Part shown: positions 41,666 to 49,950 of the stretch, piece after piece
Layout of the letters: every line of letters begins with the position of its first letter
How positions within the stretch are numbered: the first letter of the stretch is position 1
NCBI RefSeq assembly: GCF_042677865.1
Contig: NZ_JBHUDD010000059.1
Coordinates: 186,001 to 250,000 of the forward strand
Length of the DNA: 64,000 bases
Direction of reading: 5' to 3'
Source of the DNA: Lutimaribacter salitolerans
GTDB taxonomy: Bacteria > Pseudomonadota > Alphaproteobacteria > Rhodobacterales > Rhodobacteraceae
Position numbers and translations under genes: made by a program
The notes under the pieces: generated by a model
What the model saw: the letters and a program-made list of their open reading frames with translations, nothing else
What the model was told of the DNA's origin: nothing
Databases searched by the model: none

Positions 41666-42313
41666 ATGCGTTTTCTGGCCCTTCTGGCCCTTCTGGCCCT
41701 GTGTCTGGGCCTTGCCGCACCCGTTGCGGCCGAAAACGACCGTGCAGGGGTGTTCGACTACTATGTTCTGGCGCTGAGCTGGTCTCCCACATGGTGCGCG
41801 CTTGAAGGCGATGCCCGAGGGTCACCGCAATGCGAGTCCTCGCGCCAGCTTGGCTGGGTCCTGCATGGGCTGTGGCCGCAGTATCATCGTGGCTGGCCCA
41901 GCAATTGCCGCACCACCGAACCCCAGCCGACCCGCGCGATGACCGCCGCCATGGCCGATATCATGGGCACCGGCGGGCTGGCCTGGTATCAATGGCAAAA
42001 ACACGGGCGCTGTTCGGGCCTGTCGGCGCGCAACTACTTTGCCTTGGCGCGCCGTGCCTACGAGGCGGTGAACCGCCCCGACATCCTGCGGCAACTGGAC
42101 AGGCCCGTGCGCCTGCCCGCCCGCGTGATCGAGCAGGCCTTTCTCGAGGCCAACCCGGGATGGGAGCCTGACATGCTGACCATCACCTGCAAGGATGGCC
42201 GTATTCAGGAAGCCCGGCTGTGCCTGTCAAAGACACTTACCCCGGTGCCGTGCGGTCGGGATGTCGTGCGCGATTGCGCGATGGACGATGCACTGCTGGA
42301 CCCGATCCGATGA
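41666..42313 (+). CDS. Secreted RNase T2-family ribonuclease
   Basis: A 215-residue protein with a signal peptide (residues 1-22, cut after PVAA). Both catalytic segments are recognisable: CAS I as VLHGLWPQ near 65-72 and CAS II as WYQWQKHGRCSGL near 107-119, with the two catalytic histidines, though Glu-His of the usual EHEW is replaced by YQW. Four or more cysteines suggest disulfides. RNase T2 enzymes degrade RNA in the periplasm or outside, probably for nutrient recovery. AAGGAAAG precedes the ATG. Confidence 0.88.
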   Translation: MRFLALLALLALCLGLAAPVAAENDRAGVFDYYVLALSWSPTWCALEGDARGSPQCESSRQLGWVLHGLWPQYHRGWPSNCRTTEPQPTRAMTAAMADIMGTGGLAWYQWQKHGRCSGLSARNYFALARRAYEAVNRPDILRQLDRPVRLPARVIEQAFLEANPGWEPDMLTITCKDGRIQEARLCLSKTLTPVPCGRDVVRDCAMDDALLDPIR

Positions 42314-42329
42314 AGCCAACCGAATTGGA

Positions 42330-42352
42330 GCGGGTATGGAATACCATACCGC
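42330..42352. repeat. Palindromic hairpin between RNase T2 and H-NS-like genes
   Basis: GGTATGG (42333-42339) and CCATACC (42344-42350) pair around AATA; GCGG/CCGC extends the stem with one bulged base. It sits between convergent genes, so it could end transcripts on either strand, but no T-run follows. Confidence 0.4.
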
Positions 42353-42391
42353 ACTAATCCGAATTGCGAATACGATCTTGCAGACGCAATA

Positions 42392-42425
42392 CAATCGGAC
42401 CGAGAAACTATCCCCGGTCCAATTG
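42392..42425 (-). terminator. Hairpin directly after the H-NS-like stop codon
   Basis: CAATCGGACCG (42392-42402) and CGGTCCAATTG (42415-42425) pair over 11 positions with one wobble. The stem begins one base past the stop of the minus-strand gene. There is no T-run, so it may stabilise the 3' end rather than terminate. Confidence 0.4.
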
Positions 42426-42426
42426 A

Positions 42427-42738
42427 TCAGATCAAAAGATCATCCAACGATTTGCCCTCGGCCAGCGCATCCTTGATCCAGTCAGGACGCCGACCTTTGC
42501 CGGTCCATGTCACAGTGGGATCATCCGGGTGACGATACTTGGGAATACCGCCTTTGCGTATCTTCTTGGCACTCAGGAGATCGTTGAGGTTGAACCCCAT
42601 TTCGTTGGCTTTCGCCTCGAGTTCGGCCAGCGCCTTTTGACGCTGACGTTCCTTGTAGTTGTCAATGGAACGCGACACCTGCTTCTGCAATGCCTTCAGT
42701 TCGTCCAGTGACATTTCGTCGATGTTGAAATGTACCAT
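42427..42738 (-). CDS. H-NS family nucleoid protein (HvrA/Spb-like)
   Basis: A 103-residue protein. The N-terminal coiled-coil oligomerisation region covers residues 8-48 (MSLDELKALQKQVSRSIDNY near 9-28), and a C-terminal DNA-binding domain has PKYRHPDDPTVTWTGKGRRP near 66-85, with the TWTGKGRRP core that grips the minor groove. Rhodobacter HvrA and Spb, which affect photosynthesis and nitrogen genes, belong to this family. No ribosome site of note lies upstream. The 201 bp upstream gap is A/T-rich and should hold its promoter. Confidence 0.9.
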   Translation of the reverse strand: MVHFNIDEMSLDELKALQKQVSRSIDNYKERQRQKALAELEAKANEMGFNLNDLLSAKKIRKGGIPKYRHPDDPTVTWTGKGRRPDWIKDALAEGKSLDDLLI

Positions 42739-42881
42739 TTTTCATTTTTCCGTTTTTTCCGCCATCCCCAGCGGATCGTCGGTCATGCAGAAAACAATCA
42801 CGACAAGATCAAGTGAGATGATGTTTACCTAGAATTCACAAACAGGGAAATGAAATTTTTGTGCCCTCAATGAATTACCGC

Positions 42882-42905
42882 CCCGCCAGTGCATTCCGGC
42901 GGGGG
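42882..42905. terminator. GC-rich hairpin after the quinone oxidoreductase gene
   Basis: CCCCGCC (42882-42888) and GGCGGGG (42899-42905) form a 7-bp stem with a 10-base loop, 35 bp past the oxidoreductase stop. On the minus strand CGGTAATTC follows, so U-richness is poor. Confidence 0.4.
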
Positions 42906-42939
42906 TTCTCAAAAGGAATAGGAGAAAGTTTGCGGGCCG

Positions 42940-43923
42940 TCAGGCGACTTTCAGCACGATTTTGCCGATATGTTTGCTCTCTTCCATACGTGCATGAGCC
43001 TGAGACGCCTCGTTCAATGGAAACTCGCTGTCCATTACGGGGGCGATCTTGCCGGCTTCGAGAAGCGGCCAGACATTCTCGCGCAATGCTTCGGCAATGC
43101 GGGCCTTGGCCAGATCGCTTTGCGGGCGCAGGGTGCTGCCGGTGATCGTCAGGCGACGGGTCATCAGTTGCGCGAAATTCACTTCGACCTTGGGGCCTTG
43201 CAGGAATGCGATCTGCACCAGCCGCCCGTCATCTGCCAGCGCCCGCAAGTTGCGCGGAATGTACAGGCCCCCCACCATGTCCAGGATCAGGTTGGCCCCG
43301 CCTTCGGCTTTCATCGCCTCGACGAAATCCTCGTCATTGTAGATGATCGTGCGATGCGCCCCCAGTTTCGCGCAGGCAGCGGCCTTGTCCTGACTGCTGA
43401 CGGTGGCAAAGACGCGCGCGCCGAATTCGCGCGCCAGTTGGATCGCCGTGGTGCCGATGCCGCTGGCCCCGCCATGCACCAGAAACCGTTCGCCCGCCTT
43501 CAGACCGCCGCGCATGAATACGTTGGTCCAGACCGTGAAGTAGGTTTCGGGCAAACAGGCAGCCTCGCGCATGTCCATGCCTTCGGGCACGGGCAGGCAA
43601 TGGGCGGCGGGTGTGGCCACGTACTCGGCATAGCCGCCACCGGGCAGCAGCGCGCAGACCCGGTCGCCCACCTGCCAGCCCTCGACGCCGTCGCCCAGGG
43701 CCGCGATCTCGCCCGAGCATTCCAGCCCCGGCAGGTCGCTGGCACTGGGTGGCGGAGCATAGGCACCGGCACGTTGCAGCGCGTCGGGACGGTTGACGCC
43801 CGCCCAATGCACGCGGATGACCACCTGCCCGTGTGCGGGCTGCGGACGCGGACGCTCGACAGGTTTGAGAACGTCGGGGGCACCGGGTGCGGTGATTTCG
43901 ATGGCGCGCATGGTCTCGGTCAT
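42940..43923 (-). CDS. NAD(P)H-quinone oxidoreductase, zeta-crystallin-like MDR family
   Basis: A 327-residue medium-chain reductase without structural zinc. Features: VHWAGVNRPDALQRAGAY near 38-55, LPGLECSGEIAALG near 64-77, the NADPH-binding FLVHGGASGIGTTAIQLA near 145-162, and a conserved substrate-binding LILDMVGGLYIPRNLRAL near 211-228. It reduces quinones or alkenals. The AAGGAGA site five bases upstream supports ATG 43923. COQ9 is 15 bp upstream on the same strand, a suggestive link to quinone metabolism. Confidence 0.85.
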   Translation of the reverse strand: MTETMRAIEITAPGAPDVLKPVERPRPQPAHGQVVIRVHWAGVNRPDALQRAGAYAPPPSASDLPGLECSGEIAALGDGVEGWQVGDRVCALLPGGGYAEYVATPAAHCLPVPEGMDMREAACLPETYFTVWTNVFMRGGLKAGERFLVHGGASGIGTTAIQLAREFGARVFATVSSQDKAAACAKLGAHRTIIYNDEDFVEAMKAEGGANLILDMVGGLYIPRNLRALADDGRLVQIAFLQGPKVEVNFAQLMTRRLTITGSTLRPQSDLAKARIAEALRENVWPLLEAGKIAPVMDSEFPLNEASQAHARMEESKHIGKIVLKVA

Positions 43924-43938
43924 CAGGCTCTCCTTGGG

Positions 43939-44625
43939 TTACTGCGGGCCGGGCCAGCGGCCGGGCAGGTCGTCGGTCGGTCGCATGGGTGCCCTGATCT
44001 TGCCAATCAATGCAAGAGGTCCGGCAAAGACGGTGTTGAAGGCGCGATTGTCGCGCAGGCGCGCCTTGACCTTTTCAAACTGCATCACGCCGTCGATGCG
44101 ACGGTCCAGAAATTCCCACGTGGCCTGATGACCGTCGGACTCGTCGCCCAGCCAATACAGCACGGTGCTGCTGTAGACGCCCGACAGGATCGTGCGCTTG
44201 GTGTACCAGTTCACATCATCCGAGCGGTCACCCAGCGCGGTCCAGATCTTGTCGGCGGTGCCCCAGATCGCGCGCGCACCATCGGCAGCGTTGTGGGGCA
44301 GGGCGAACAGGGCGCTGCCACGGCGCACGACCTCCTTGTCATCGGCGGCTTCGATCCGGAACCGCACAGCCGCAGCCACACGGTCGCGAAAGCGCATGGC
44401 AGACAGGTCTTCTGTGTGTATCCGGCGGATCATCTCGTCATCGCCGCGCTGGTGATAGGCCAGCGCCAGATCGACCGCACCGCGCGGACAGATGGCGCGG
44501 GCCAGCGCCGGATCGACGCCGGAATCCGTCGCCGCCGCGTCGAACGCGGCCGGGCTCCAGCCGTCGAACGGCACATGCATCAACGCCGCGTCCAGCAGCC
44601 GGTCTTTCACGTCTTTGTCGTCCAT
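43939..44625 (-). CDS. COQ9-family ubiquinone biosynthesis protein
   Basis: A 228-residue protein of the COQ9 lipid-binding family, found in mitochondria and alphaproteobacteria. COQ9 presents ubiquinone precursors to COQ7 hydroxylase. It has a TetR-like fold with LLDAALMHVPFDGWSPAAF near 9-27 and the conserved VNWYTKRTILSGVYSSTVLY near 134-153 and WEFLDRRIDGVMQF near 165-178. I choose ATG 44625 because GGAG lies six bases before it; an ATG four codons upstream is the alternative. It is divergent from rpsU. Confidence 0.88.
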   Translation of the reverse strand: MDDKDVKDRLLDAALMHVPFDGWSPAAFDAAATDSGVDPALARAICPRGAVDLALAYHQRGDDEMIRRIHTEDLSAMRFRDRVAAAVRFRIEAADDKEVVRRGSALFALPHNAADGARAIWGTADKIWTALGDRSDDVNWYTKRTILSGVYSSTVLYWLGDESDGHQATWEFLDRRIDGVMQFEKVKARLRDNRAFNTVFAGPLALIGKIRAPMRPTDDLPGRWPGPQ

Positions 44626-44656
44626 CGGGGTCTCCATCGGCAGGTTGCGGTTACCC

Positions 44657-44685
44657 TAGACAAGTAGGGCGGGCTTTGCTATACG
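44657..44685 (+). promoter_or_regulatory. Predicted sigma-70 promoter of rpsU
   Basis: A -35 TAGACA (44657-44662, 5 of 6), a 17-base spacer and a -10 TATACG (44680-44685, 4 of 6). Expected start is near 44692, giving a leader of about 49 bases. It overlaps the start of the divergent COQ9 gene's control region. Confidence 0.6.
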
Positions 44686-44720
44686 GCCACTTCCTGCAAA
44701 TCTGATTGCAACTCTTACTT

Positions 44721-44740
44721 AGAAAGGTGGTGAAAACCAC
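44721..44740 (+). promoter_or_regulatory. Extended Shine-Dalgarno plus GNRA hairpin in front of rpsU
   Basis: AGAAAGGTGGTGA (44721-44733) matches 12 of 13 bases of the complement of the usual alphaproteobacterial 16S 3' tail; only one base differs. The same bases form a hairpin GTGGT (44727-44731), GAAA tetraloop, ACCAC (44736-44740) that ends at the ATG. Sequence elsewhere in the window shows normal short ribosome sites, so this suggests dedicated control of S21 translation. Confidence 0.6.
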
Positions 44741-44947
44741 ATGCAGGTTAGTGTTCGTGACAACAACGTCGATCAGGCGCTTCGTGCCCTGAAGAAAAAG
44801 CTGCAACGCGAAGGCGTGTTCCGCGAAATGAAGCTCAAGCAGCATTTCGAGAAGCCGTCCGTCAAGAAAGCCCGTGAAAAGGCCGAGGCGATTCGCCGCG
44901 CCCGCAAGCTGGCGCGCAAGAAATTGCAGCGCGAAGGCATGATGTAA
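44741..44947 (+). CDS. rpsU: 30S ribosomal protein bS21
   Basis: A 68-residue basic protein that binds the small subunit near the anti-Shine-Dalgarno. The sequence MQVSVRDNNVDQALRALKKK (1-20) and REGVFREMKLKQHFEKPS near 23-40 are diagnostic. It is monocistronic, with a promoter at 44657-44685, an unusual leader at 44721-44740 and a hairpin terminator after the stop. Confidence 0.97.
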   Translation: MQVSVRDNNVDQALRALKKKLQREGVFREMKLKQHFEKPSVKKAREKAEAIRRARKLARKKLQREGMM

Positions 44948-44978
44948 GCCTTTGGGCATGACATGACGCGATGTGACG

Positions 44979-45013
44979 ACCCCCGGGCGACAGCTTCGGG
45001 GGTTTGTCGTTTT
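44979..45013 (+). terminator. Terminator after rpsU
   Basis: ACCCCCG (44979-44985) and CGGGGGT (44997-45003) form the stem, extended by flanking GACGA/TTGTC pairing, then TCGTTTT. The hydrolase gene ends at 45050 on the other strand, so it may serve both directions. Confidence 0.75.
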
Positions 45014-45049
45014 GGGGATGCGGTTACTGGCCGTCAGCGGCCGGGTCGA

Positions 45050-46078
45050 TCAGCCCAGCGTCGCCCGCAGCCATCCCGCCGCCTTGTGCACGGCATCGTC
45101 GCCTTCGGGTACGACCTTGGTCAGGGATGCAAAGACATGAGCCTGCCCCGGATAATTGGCCAACTGCACCGCCACCCCCGCATCGCGCAGGGCCTTTGCA
45201 TAGGCCTGCCCGTCATCCCACAGCGGATCATGCCCGGCGGCGATGATCATCGCAGGCGGCTGCCCTGCCAGATGCGGCGAGAACAGGGGCGAGACGCGCG
45301 GGGCCAGCCTGTCCTGATCGTCGGGTAGGTATTGATCCAGATACCAGCGGATGCGCAACAGCGGCAGCAAAGGCTGCTCTGCCAGTGCCTGCATCGAGCC
45401 CGAACTCAGCCGCCCGTCAACCGCCGGATAGATCAGCAATTGCGCAGCAGGCAGAGGCAGGCCTGCCTCACTTAGATCATGCATCAACGCGGCGGTCAGG
45501 TTGGCGCCCGCGCTGTCACCGCCCACCGCCAGTTTGGCAGGGTCGATGGCAAGGTCGGTTTCCCCGCTGACCAGCGCCCTGTAACAGGCCAGCACGTCAT
45601 CAGGGGCCGCCGGGAACTTGTGCTCGGGTGCCAGCCGGTAATCCAGCGAGATCACGCGAATACCCGCACGATCCGCCAGCTTGCCGCACAGCCCGTCATG
45701 GCTGTTCAGGCTGCCCTGCACCCAGCCGCCGCCATGCAGGTACAGCAGCACCGGCGCATCCTCGCCGCCCCTGGGCACATACAGCCGCGCCGGGCGCGGA
45801 CCGGCGGCCCCGGGCACGGTGATGTCGGATTTCGCAACACCCGGCGGGCTGGGCAGGTCGAACTTTTCGGCCATGCCGTCCAGCTGCTTGCGGCTTTCGG
45901 CAAGGTCGGGCACTTCGCCCGGCGCGCGCAGCAGGCTGACCAGATCGCAGACCGCCTGCGCGCTGGGATCGATCTGCCGACCGTCAACAACGGTCAGCCG
46001 GTTGCCATAGAGCGCGCCTTGCACCGGGGCGGGGGCCAGAACGCGCAGCAGCGCAAGAGCCAGTTTCAGCTTTTGCAT
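45050..46078 (-). CDS. Alpha/beta hydrolase, hormone-sensitive-lipase-like
   Basis: A 342-residue esterase. The oxyanion motif HGGGW lies near 112-116, the nucleophile serine in GGDSAGAN near 184-191, an acid in AAGHDPLWDDG near 281-291 and the catalytic histidine in PGQAHVF near 311-317. This is the HSL/family IV layout. The N-terminal 60 residues are a cap-like extension. Its ATG shares one base with the thiolase stop (TGATG), so both are translated together, hinting at a CoA- or ester-linked degradative role. Confidence 0.85.
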   Translation of the reverse strand: MQKLKLALALLRVLAPAPVQGALYGNRLTVVDGRQIDPSAQAVCDLVSLLRAPGEVPDLAESRKQLDGMAEKFDLPSPPGVAKSDITVPGAAGPRPARLYVPRGGEDAPVLLYLHGGGWVQGSLNSHDGLCGKLADRAGIRVISLDYRLAPEHKFPAAPDDVLACYRALVSGETDLAIDPAKLAVGGDSAGANLTAALMHDLSEAGLPLPAAQLLIYPAVDGRLSSGSMQALAEQPLLPLLRIRWYLDQYLPDDQDRLAPRVSPLFSPHLAGQPPAMIIAAGHDPLWDDGQAYAKALRDAGVAVQLANYPGQAHVFASLTKVVPEGDDAVHKAAGWLRATLG

Positions 46079-47250
46079 CACAGGCGTTCGATCGCGATGG
46101 CCGTGCCTTCGCCCCCGCCGATGCAGATCGCAGCCACGCCCCGTTTGGCCCCGCGTTTTTCCATCGCGTTCAGCAGCGTCACCATGATGCGCGCGCCCGA
46201 TGCCCCGATGGGATGACCCAGCGCACAGGCCCCGCCGTTCACGTTGATCACGTCGCGCGGGATGCCCATTTCGCGCATGAAGGCCATGGGCACGACGGCA
46301 AAGGCCTCGTTGACCTCCCACAGATCGACATCCGACACCTTCCAGCCCAGTCGCTCCAGCAGCTTGCGGGTGGCGGGCACCGGGGCGGTGGGGAAATCCC
46401 TGGGGGCCTGCGCATGGCTGGCATGGCCCATGATCCGCGCGCGGATGGTCAGCCCCTGCGCCTCGGCCGCGTCCCGGCTGGCCAGAACCAGCGCCGCCGC
46501 CCCGTCCGAGATCGACGAGGAATTGGCCGCCGTCACCGTGCCGTCCTTGCGAAAGGCGGGTTTCAGCATCGGGATCTTTTCGGGCCGTGCCTTGGCGGGT
46601 TGCTCATCGGTGGTGATGACCTCTTCGCCGGTGCGGGCGTGCACGGTAAAGGGCGTGATCTCGCCATCGAAGGCGCCCGTGCGTTCCGCATCCAGCGCGT
46701 TTTCCAGCGAGGCGATGGCGTACTGGTCCTGCGCATCGCGGGTGAACTGAAACGCCTCGGCGCAATCCTCGGCAAAGGTGCCCATCAGGCGGCCCTTGTC
46801 ATAGGCATCCTCCAGCCCGTCCAGGAACATGTGGTCAACCACCTGCTGATGCCCGATTCGTGCCCCGCCGCGCATCTTGGGCAGCAGGTAGGGCGCGTTC
46901 GACATCGATTCCATGCCACCCGCGATCATCGTGCCAGTGTGGCCAAGGGCGATCTGGTCAAAGGCGATCATCGCGGCCTTCATGCCCGATCCGCACATCT
47001 TGTTCAGCGTGGTGGCGGGCACCTCTTCGCCCAATCCGGCGGCAAACCCGGCCTGACGCGCGGGGGCCTGCCCCTGACCTGCGGGCAGGACGCAGCCCAT
47101 CAGAACCTCGTCCACGGTTTTGGCCCCGGCCCCTTTCAGCGCCGCGCGGATCGCGGACCCGCCCAGATCGGCGGCGCTGACGCCGTCGAACACCCCCTGA
47201 AATCCGCCCATGGGCGTGCGCGATGCCCCTGCGATGACGACTGTCTTCAT
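46078..47250 (-). CDS. Thiolase (acetyl-CoA acetyltransferase)
   Basis: A 390-residue degradative or biosynthetic thiolase. The active cysteine lies in NKMCGSGMKA near 85-94, with GGACALGHPIGASGARI near 342-358 and the C-terminal cysteine in CIGGGEGTA near 378-386. It condenses or cleaves acyl-CoA and acetyl-CoA. Start ATG 47250 has GGGAGAGAG upstream; an open frame of 38 more residues lies before it and is unlikely. The alpha/beta hydrolase follows with a one-base overlap. Confidence 0.9.
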   Translation of the reverse strand: MKTVVIAGASRTPMGGFQGVFDGVSAADLGGSAIRAALKGAGAKTVDEVLMGCVLPAGQGQAPARQAGFAAGLGEEVPATTLNKMCGSGMKAAMIAFDQIALGHTGTMIAGGMESMSNAPYLLPKMRGGARIGHQQVVDHMFLDGLEDAYDKGRLMGTFAEDCAEAFQFTRDAQDQYAIASLENALDAERTGAFDGEITPFTVHARTGEEVITTDEQPAKARPEKIPMLKPAFRKDGTVTAANSSSISDGAAALVLASRDAAEAQGLTIRARIMGHASHAQAPRDFPTAPVPATRKLLERLGWKVSDVDLWEVNEAFAVVPMAFMREMGIPRDVINVNGGACALGHPIGASGARIMVTLLNAMEKRGAKRGVAAICIGGGEGTAIAIERL

Positions 47251-47348
47251 GGCTCTCTCCCTAAACTCATACCCCTGCATACCGAATGGTAAGGAATGGC
47301 GTCTAGCCTTCGTCGCATTGCAGGTATTTCTACGGATGGACGGACAGC

Positions 47349-47687
47349 ATGAAACTGACGGCAAGATCGCTTGGACCCCTCTGCGTGGTCGATGTTGCAG
47401 AGCGGCGAATCGATGCGGCGATCGCGATCGCCTTCAAGGATGCCATGCGCGATCTGTCAGACGGGTCATCGGGCGATGTGGTGCTGAACCTCGCGCAGGT
47501 GGATTTCATCGATTCCAGCGGTCTGGGCGCGATCGTGGCGGCGATGAAACATCTGGGGCCGAACCGGCGGCTGCGCCTGGTGGCGCTTGGGCCTGCGGTT
47601 GAGAAGGTGTTTCGCCTGACCCGCATGGACAGCGTCTTTGCCATTCACGCCACCCTTGATGCGGCCCTTGCGGATCATGGCGGCTGA
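47349..47687 (+). CDS. STAS-domain anti-sigma factor antagonist
   Basis: A 112-residue SpoIIAA/RsbV-like protein. The phosphorylation site is in VDFIDSSGLGAIVAAM near 51-66. The layout with VLNLAQVDF before it is standard. It would be phosphorylated by the downstream kinase-like protein and switch partner. It overlaps the next gene by 11 bases. The 98 bp upstream hold no recognisable site beyond the divergent thiolase start. Confidence 0.88.
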   Translation: MKLTARSLGPLCVVDVAERRIDAAIAIAFKDAMRDLSDGSSGDVVLNLAQVDFIDSSGLGAIVAAMKHLGPNRRLRLVALGPAVEKVFRLTRMDSVFAIHATLDAALADHGG

Positions 47688-48132
47688 GGCGCGCGGGATG
47701 CAGCCCGTTTCCGGCCCCAATGGTGCCTTCATCATGACCTTTGACGCGACCGCGCCCAAGGTGCGTCAGGCTCTTGAAACGCTGATGGAGTACCTGTCGC
47801 CACTGTCGCTGACCGCGGATCTGTCAGCGACGATCCAGATCGTTCTGGCCGAGGTGCTCAACAACGTCGGCGAGCATGCCTATGCTGGCGGCGGCGGGCC
47901 GGTGTACCTGCGTGCCACTGTCGATACAGACCGGTTCAGCGTGATCATCCGCGACCGGGGCATGCCGCTGCCCTCCAATCTGATCCTTGCGGATGATCCC
48001 GACGGGTTCGACCCTGACAACCTGCCCGAAGGCGGGTTTGGCTGGCATCTGATCCGCACCCTCGCGACCGAGGTGTCGCATGACCGGCTGGCACGGTGGA
48101 ACGAGATGAAGATCGTGTTCTCGCTGTCGTGA
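47677..48132 (+). CDS. RsbW/SpoIIAB-like ATP-binding anti-sigma regulatory kinase
   Basis: A 151-residue GHKL ATPase. The N-box is IVLAEVLNNVGEHAY near 56-70, the G1 box DRGMPLP near 97-103 and the G2-like GGFGWHLI near 121-128. In partner-switching systems such kinases bind a sigma factor and phosphorylate the STAS protein. I choose ATG 47677, which overlaps the STAS stop; a TTG start 13 codons earlier is possible. Neither a sigma factor nor a PP2C phosphatase lies beside it here. Confidence 0.82.
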   Translation: MAAEARGMQPVSGPNGAFIMTFDATAPKVRQALETLMEYLSPLSLTADLSATIQIVLAEVLNNVGEHAYAGGGGPVYLRATVDTDRFSVIIRDRGMPLPSNLILADDPDGFDPDNLPEGGFGWHLIRTLATEVSHDRLARWNEMKIVFSLS

Positions 48133-48369
48133 CCGGGCAAAGCAGGAATGCCTTGGAATCGCCCCAGTCACATCTGATTGCTGTCACGATTTTCCATCAA
48201 GACTGAACTCGTAGCTTCAAATGGCTTCCCTCGGCGTCGCGTGTTCACAGCCCCCACCCAGTGCGCGGCGCCGAGGCACTACTCTCCCGAACATAACGAC
48301 GCGTGGTGATTGGCATTCCGGGACCGTGGCCCTAACCTGCCCGGCGAAACGGACAGGAGACATCCAATC

Positions 48370-49944
48370 ATGCGTGATTTTCACATCCCGGGCCGGTCGC
48401 CGGTGCTGGCAACCAATGGCATTTGCGCCACCTCGCACCCGCTGGCGGCCAAGGTGGCCATCGACATTCTGGACGCGGGCGGCAACGCGATGGACGCCGC
48501 GATTGCCGGTGCGGTGCTGCTGGGCATCGCCGAGCCGCAGATGACCGGGATCGGGGGCGATTGCTTTGTCCTCTATACCCGCCCGGGCGAAAGCACGGTG
48601 CGCGCGCTGAACGGATCGGGCTGCGCGCCTGCTGCGGCCAGTGCCGCCGCCCTGCGTGACCGCGGGCTGACCTCGGTGCCGCTGACCGGTCCCGAGGCGG
48701 TGACGATCCCCACCGCGATGGCCGCCTTTGCCCACCTGTCGCAGACCGAAGGGCGGCTGGGTCTGGACGACCTTCTCGCCCCCACGATCCGCTATGCCGA
48801 GGAGGGGATTCCCGTCGCCCCGCGCGTGGCCTTCGACTGGCCCGCAGCGGCCAAATGCCTGAACCCGACGGCGCAGAAACACTATCTGATCGATGGCAAA
48901 CTGCCGCAAACCGGCCAGATGTTTCGCGCGCCCGGTCAGGCCGAGGTGCTGCGCCGCGTGGCCCGTGACGGCATCAAGGCCTTTTACCAAGGCGAAGTGG
49001 CCGAGGATATGGTCGCCGCGCTGAACGCCCTTGGCGGGGTGCACGAGATGGCCGATTTCGCCAATGCCGCGCCGATCGACGCCACCCCCGTTTCCAGCGA
49101 CTACAAGGGCGCGAACCTGGTCGAGCATCCGCCGAACGGGCAGGGCGCGACCGCGAACCTGATGCTGAACATCCTGTTGCATTTCGACATCGCCGGAATG
49201 GACCCCTTCGGTAGCCAGCGTGCCCATATCGAGGCCGAAGCGGCAAAGCTGGCCTATGACGCGCGCAATCGCTTTCTGGCCGATCCCGACCACTCCACCC
49301 GGCTGGATCATATGCTGGCGCCGGAAACGGCGTCAAAACTGGCCGCGCTGATCGATCCGGCCAAGGCGATGGCCGCGGCCGCGCCGCTGACCGAAGCCGT
49401 GCACAAGGACACCATCTATATCACCGTGGTCGACAAGGATCGCATGGCTGTCAGCCTGATCTATTCGATCTTCCATGGCTTCGGCTCGGGCATCGCATCT
49501 GAGAAATTCGGCATCCTGCTGCAAAATCGCGGGGCAGGCTTTACGCTGGAACAGGGCCACCCGAACGAGATGGCAGGCGGCAAGCGCCCGATGCACACGA
49601 TCATTCCCGCGATGCTTCGGATGGGCGGGGCCTTGATGCCGTTCGGCGTGATGGGCGGGGCCTATCAGCCCAACGGCCATGCGCGCATGGTGTCGAACAT
49701 GGTCGATTTCGGGATGGATCCGCAAACCGCCATCGACGCGCCTCGCGCCTTTTCGGATGCGGGCACGATGAAGGTGGAACGCGGATACAGCGACGCGGTG
49801 CGCGCCGAACTGGCCGCGATGGGCCACAAGGTCGAGCTTGCGGACGCGCCCATCGGGGGTGCCCAGGCGATCCTGATCCGCGAGGATGGCGTGCTGGAGG
49901 GCGGATCGGACCCGCGCAAGGACGGCATCGCGCTGGGTTGCTGA
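48370..49944 (+). CDS. Gamma-glutamyltransferase family protein
   Basis: A 524-residue Ntn-hydrolase precursor. The N-terminal block HPLAAKVAIDILDAGGNAMD near 19-38 and QMTGIGGDCFVLYTRPG near 57-73 are typical. The self-cleavage and nucleophile threonine lies in KDTIYITVVDKDRMAVSL, at about residue 348, followed by FGSGI and GKRPMHTIIPAM. The conserved motif is altered (T-I-Y for T-T-H), which is frequent in GGT-like enzymes acting on other gamma-glutamyl or acyl amides. No signal peptide is seen, so it is probably cytoplasmic. ACAGGAGA is upstream. Confidence 0.85.
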   Translation: MRDFHIPGRSPVLATNGICATSHPLAAKVAIDILDAGGNAMDAAIAGAVLLGIAEPQMTGIGGDCFVLYTRPGESTVRALNGSGCAPAAASAAALRDRGLTSVPLTGPEAVTIPTAMAAFAHLSQTEGRLGLDDLLAPTIRYAEEGIPVAPRVAFDWPAAAKCLNPTAQKHYLIDGKLPQTGQMFRAPGQAEVLRRVARDGIKAFYQGEVAEDMVAALNALGGVHEMADFANAAPIDATPVSSDYKGANLVEHPPNGQGATANLMLNILLHFDIAGMDPFGSQRAHIEAEAAKLAYDARNRFLADPDHSTRLDHMLAPETASKLAALIDPAKAMAAAAPLTEAVHKDTIYITVVDKDRMAVSLIYSIFHGFGSGIASEKFGILLQNRGAGFTLEQGHPNEMAGGKRPMHTIIPAMLRMGGALMPFGVMGGAYQPNGHARMVSNMVDFGMDPQTAIDAPRAFSDAGTMKVERGYSDAVRAELAAMGHKVELADAPIGGAQAILIREDGVLEGGSDPRKDGIALGC

Positions 49945-49950
49945 CCGGCG

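Noticed and set aside
48133..48369. Possible small gene or RNA between the HATPase and gamma-glutamyltransferase genes
   Set aside because: No frame with a ribosome site, no stable hairpin and no T-run; it probably only holds the promoter of the next gene.
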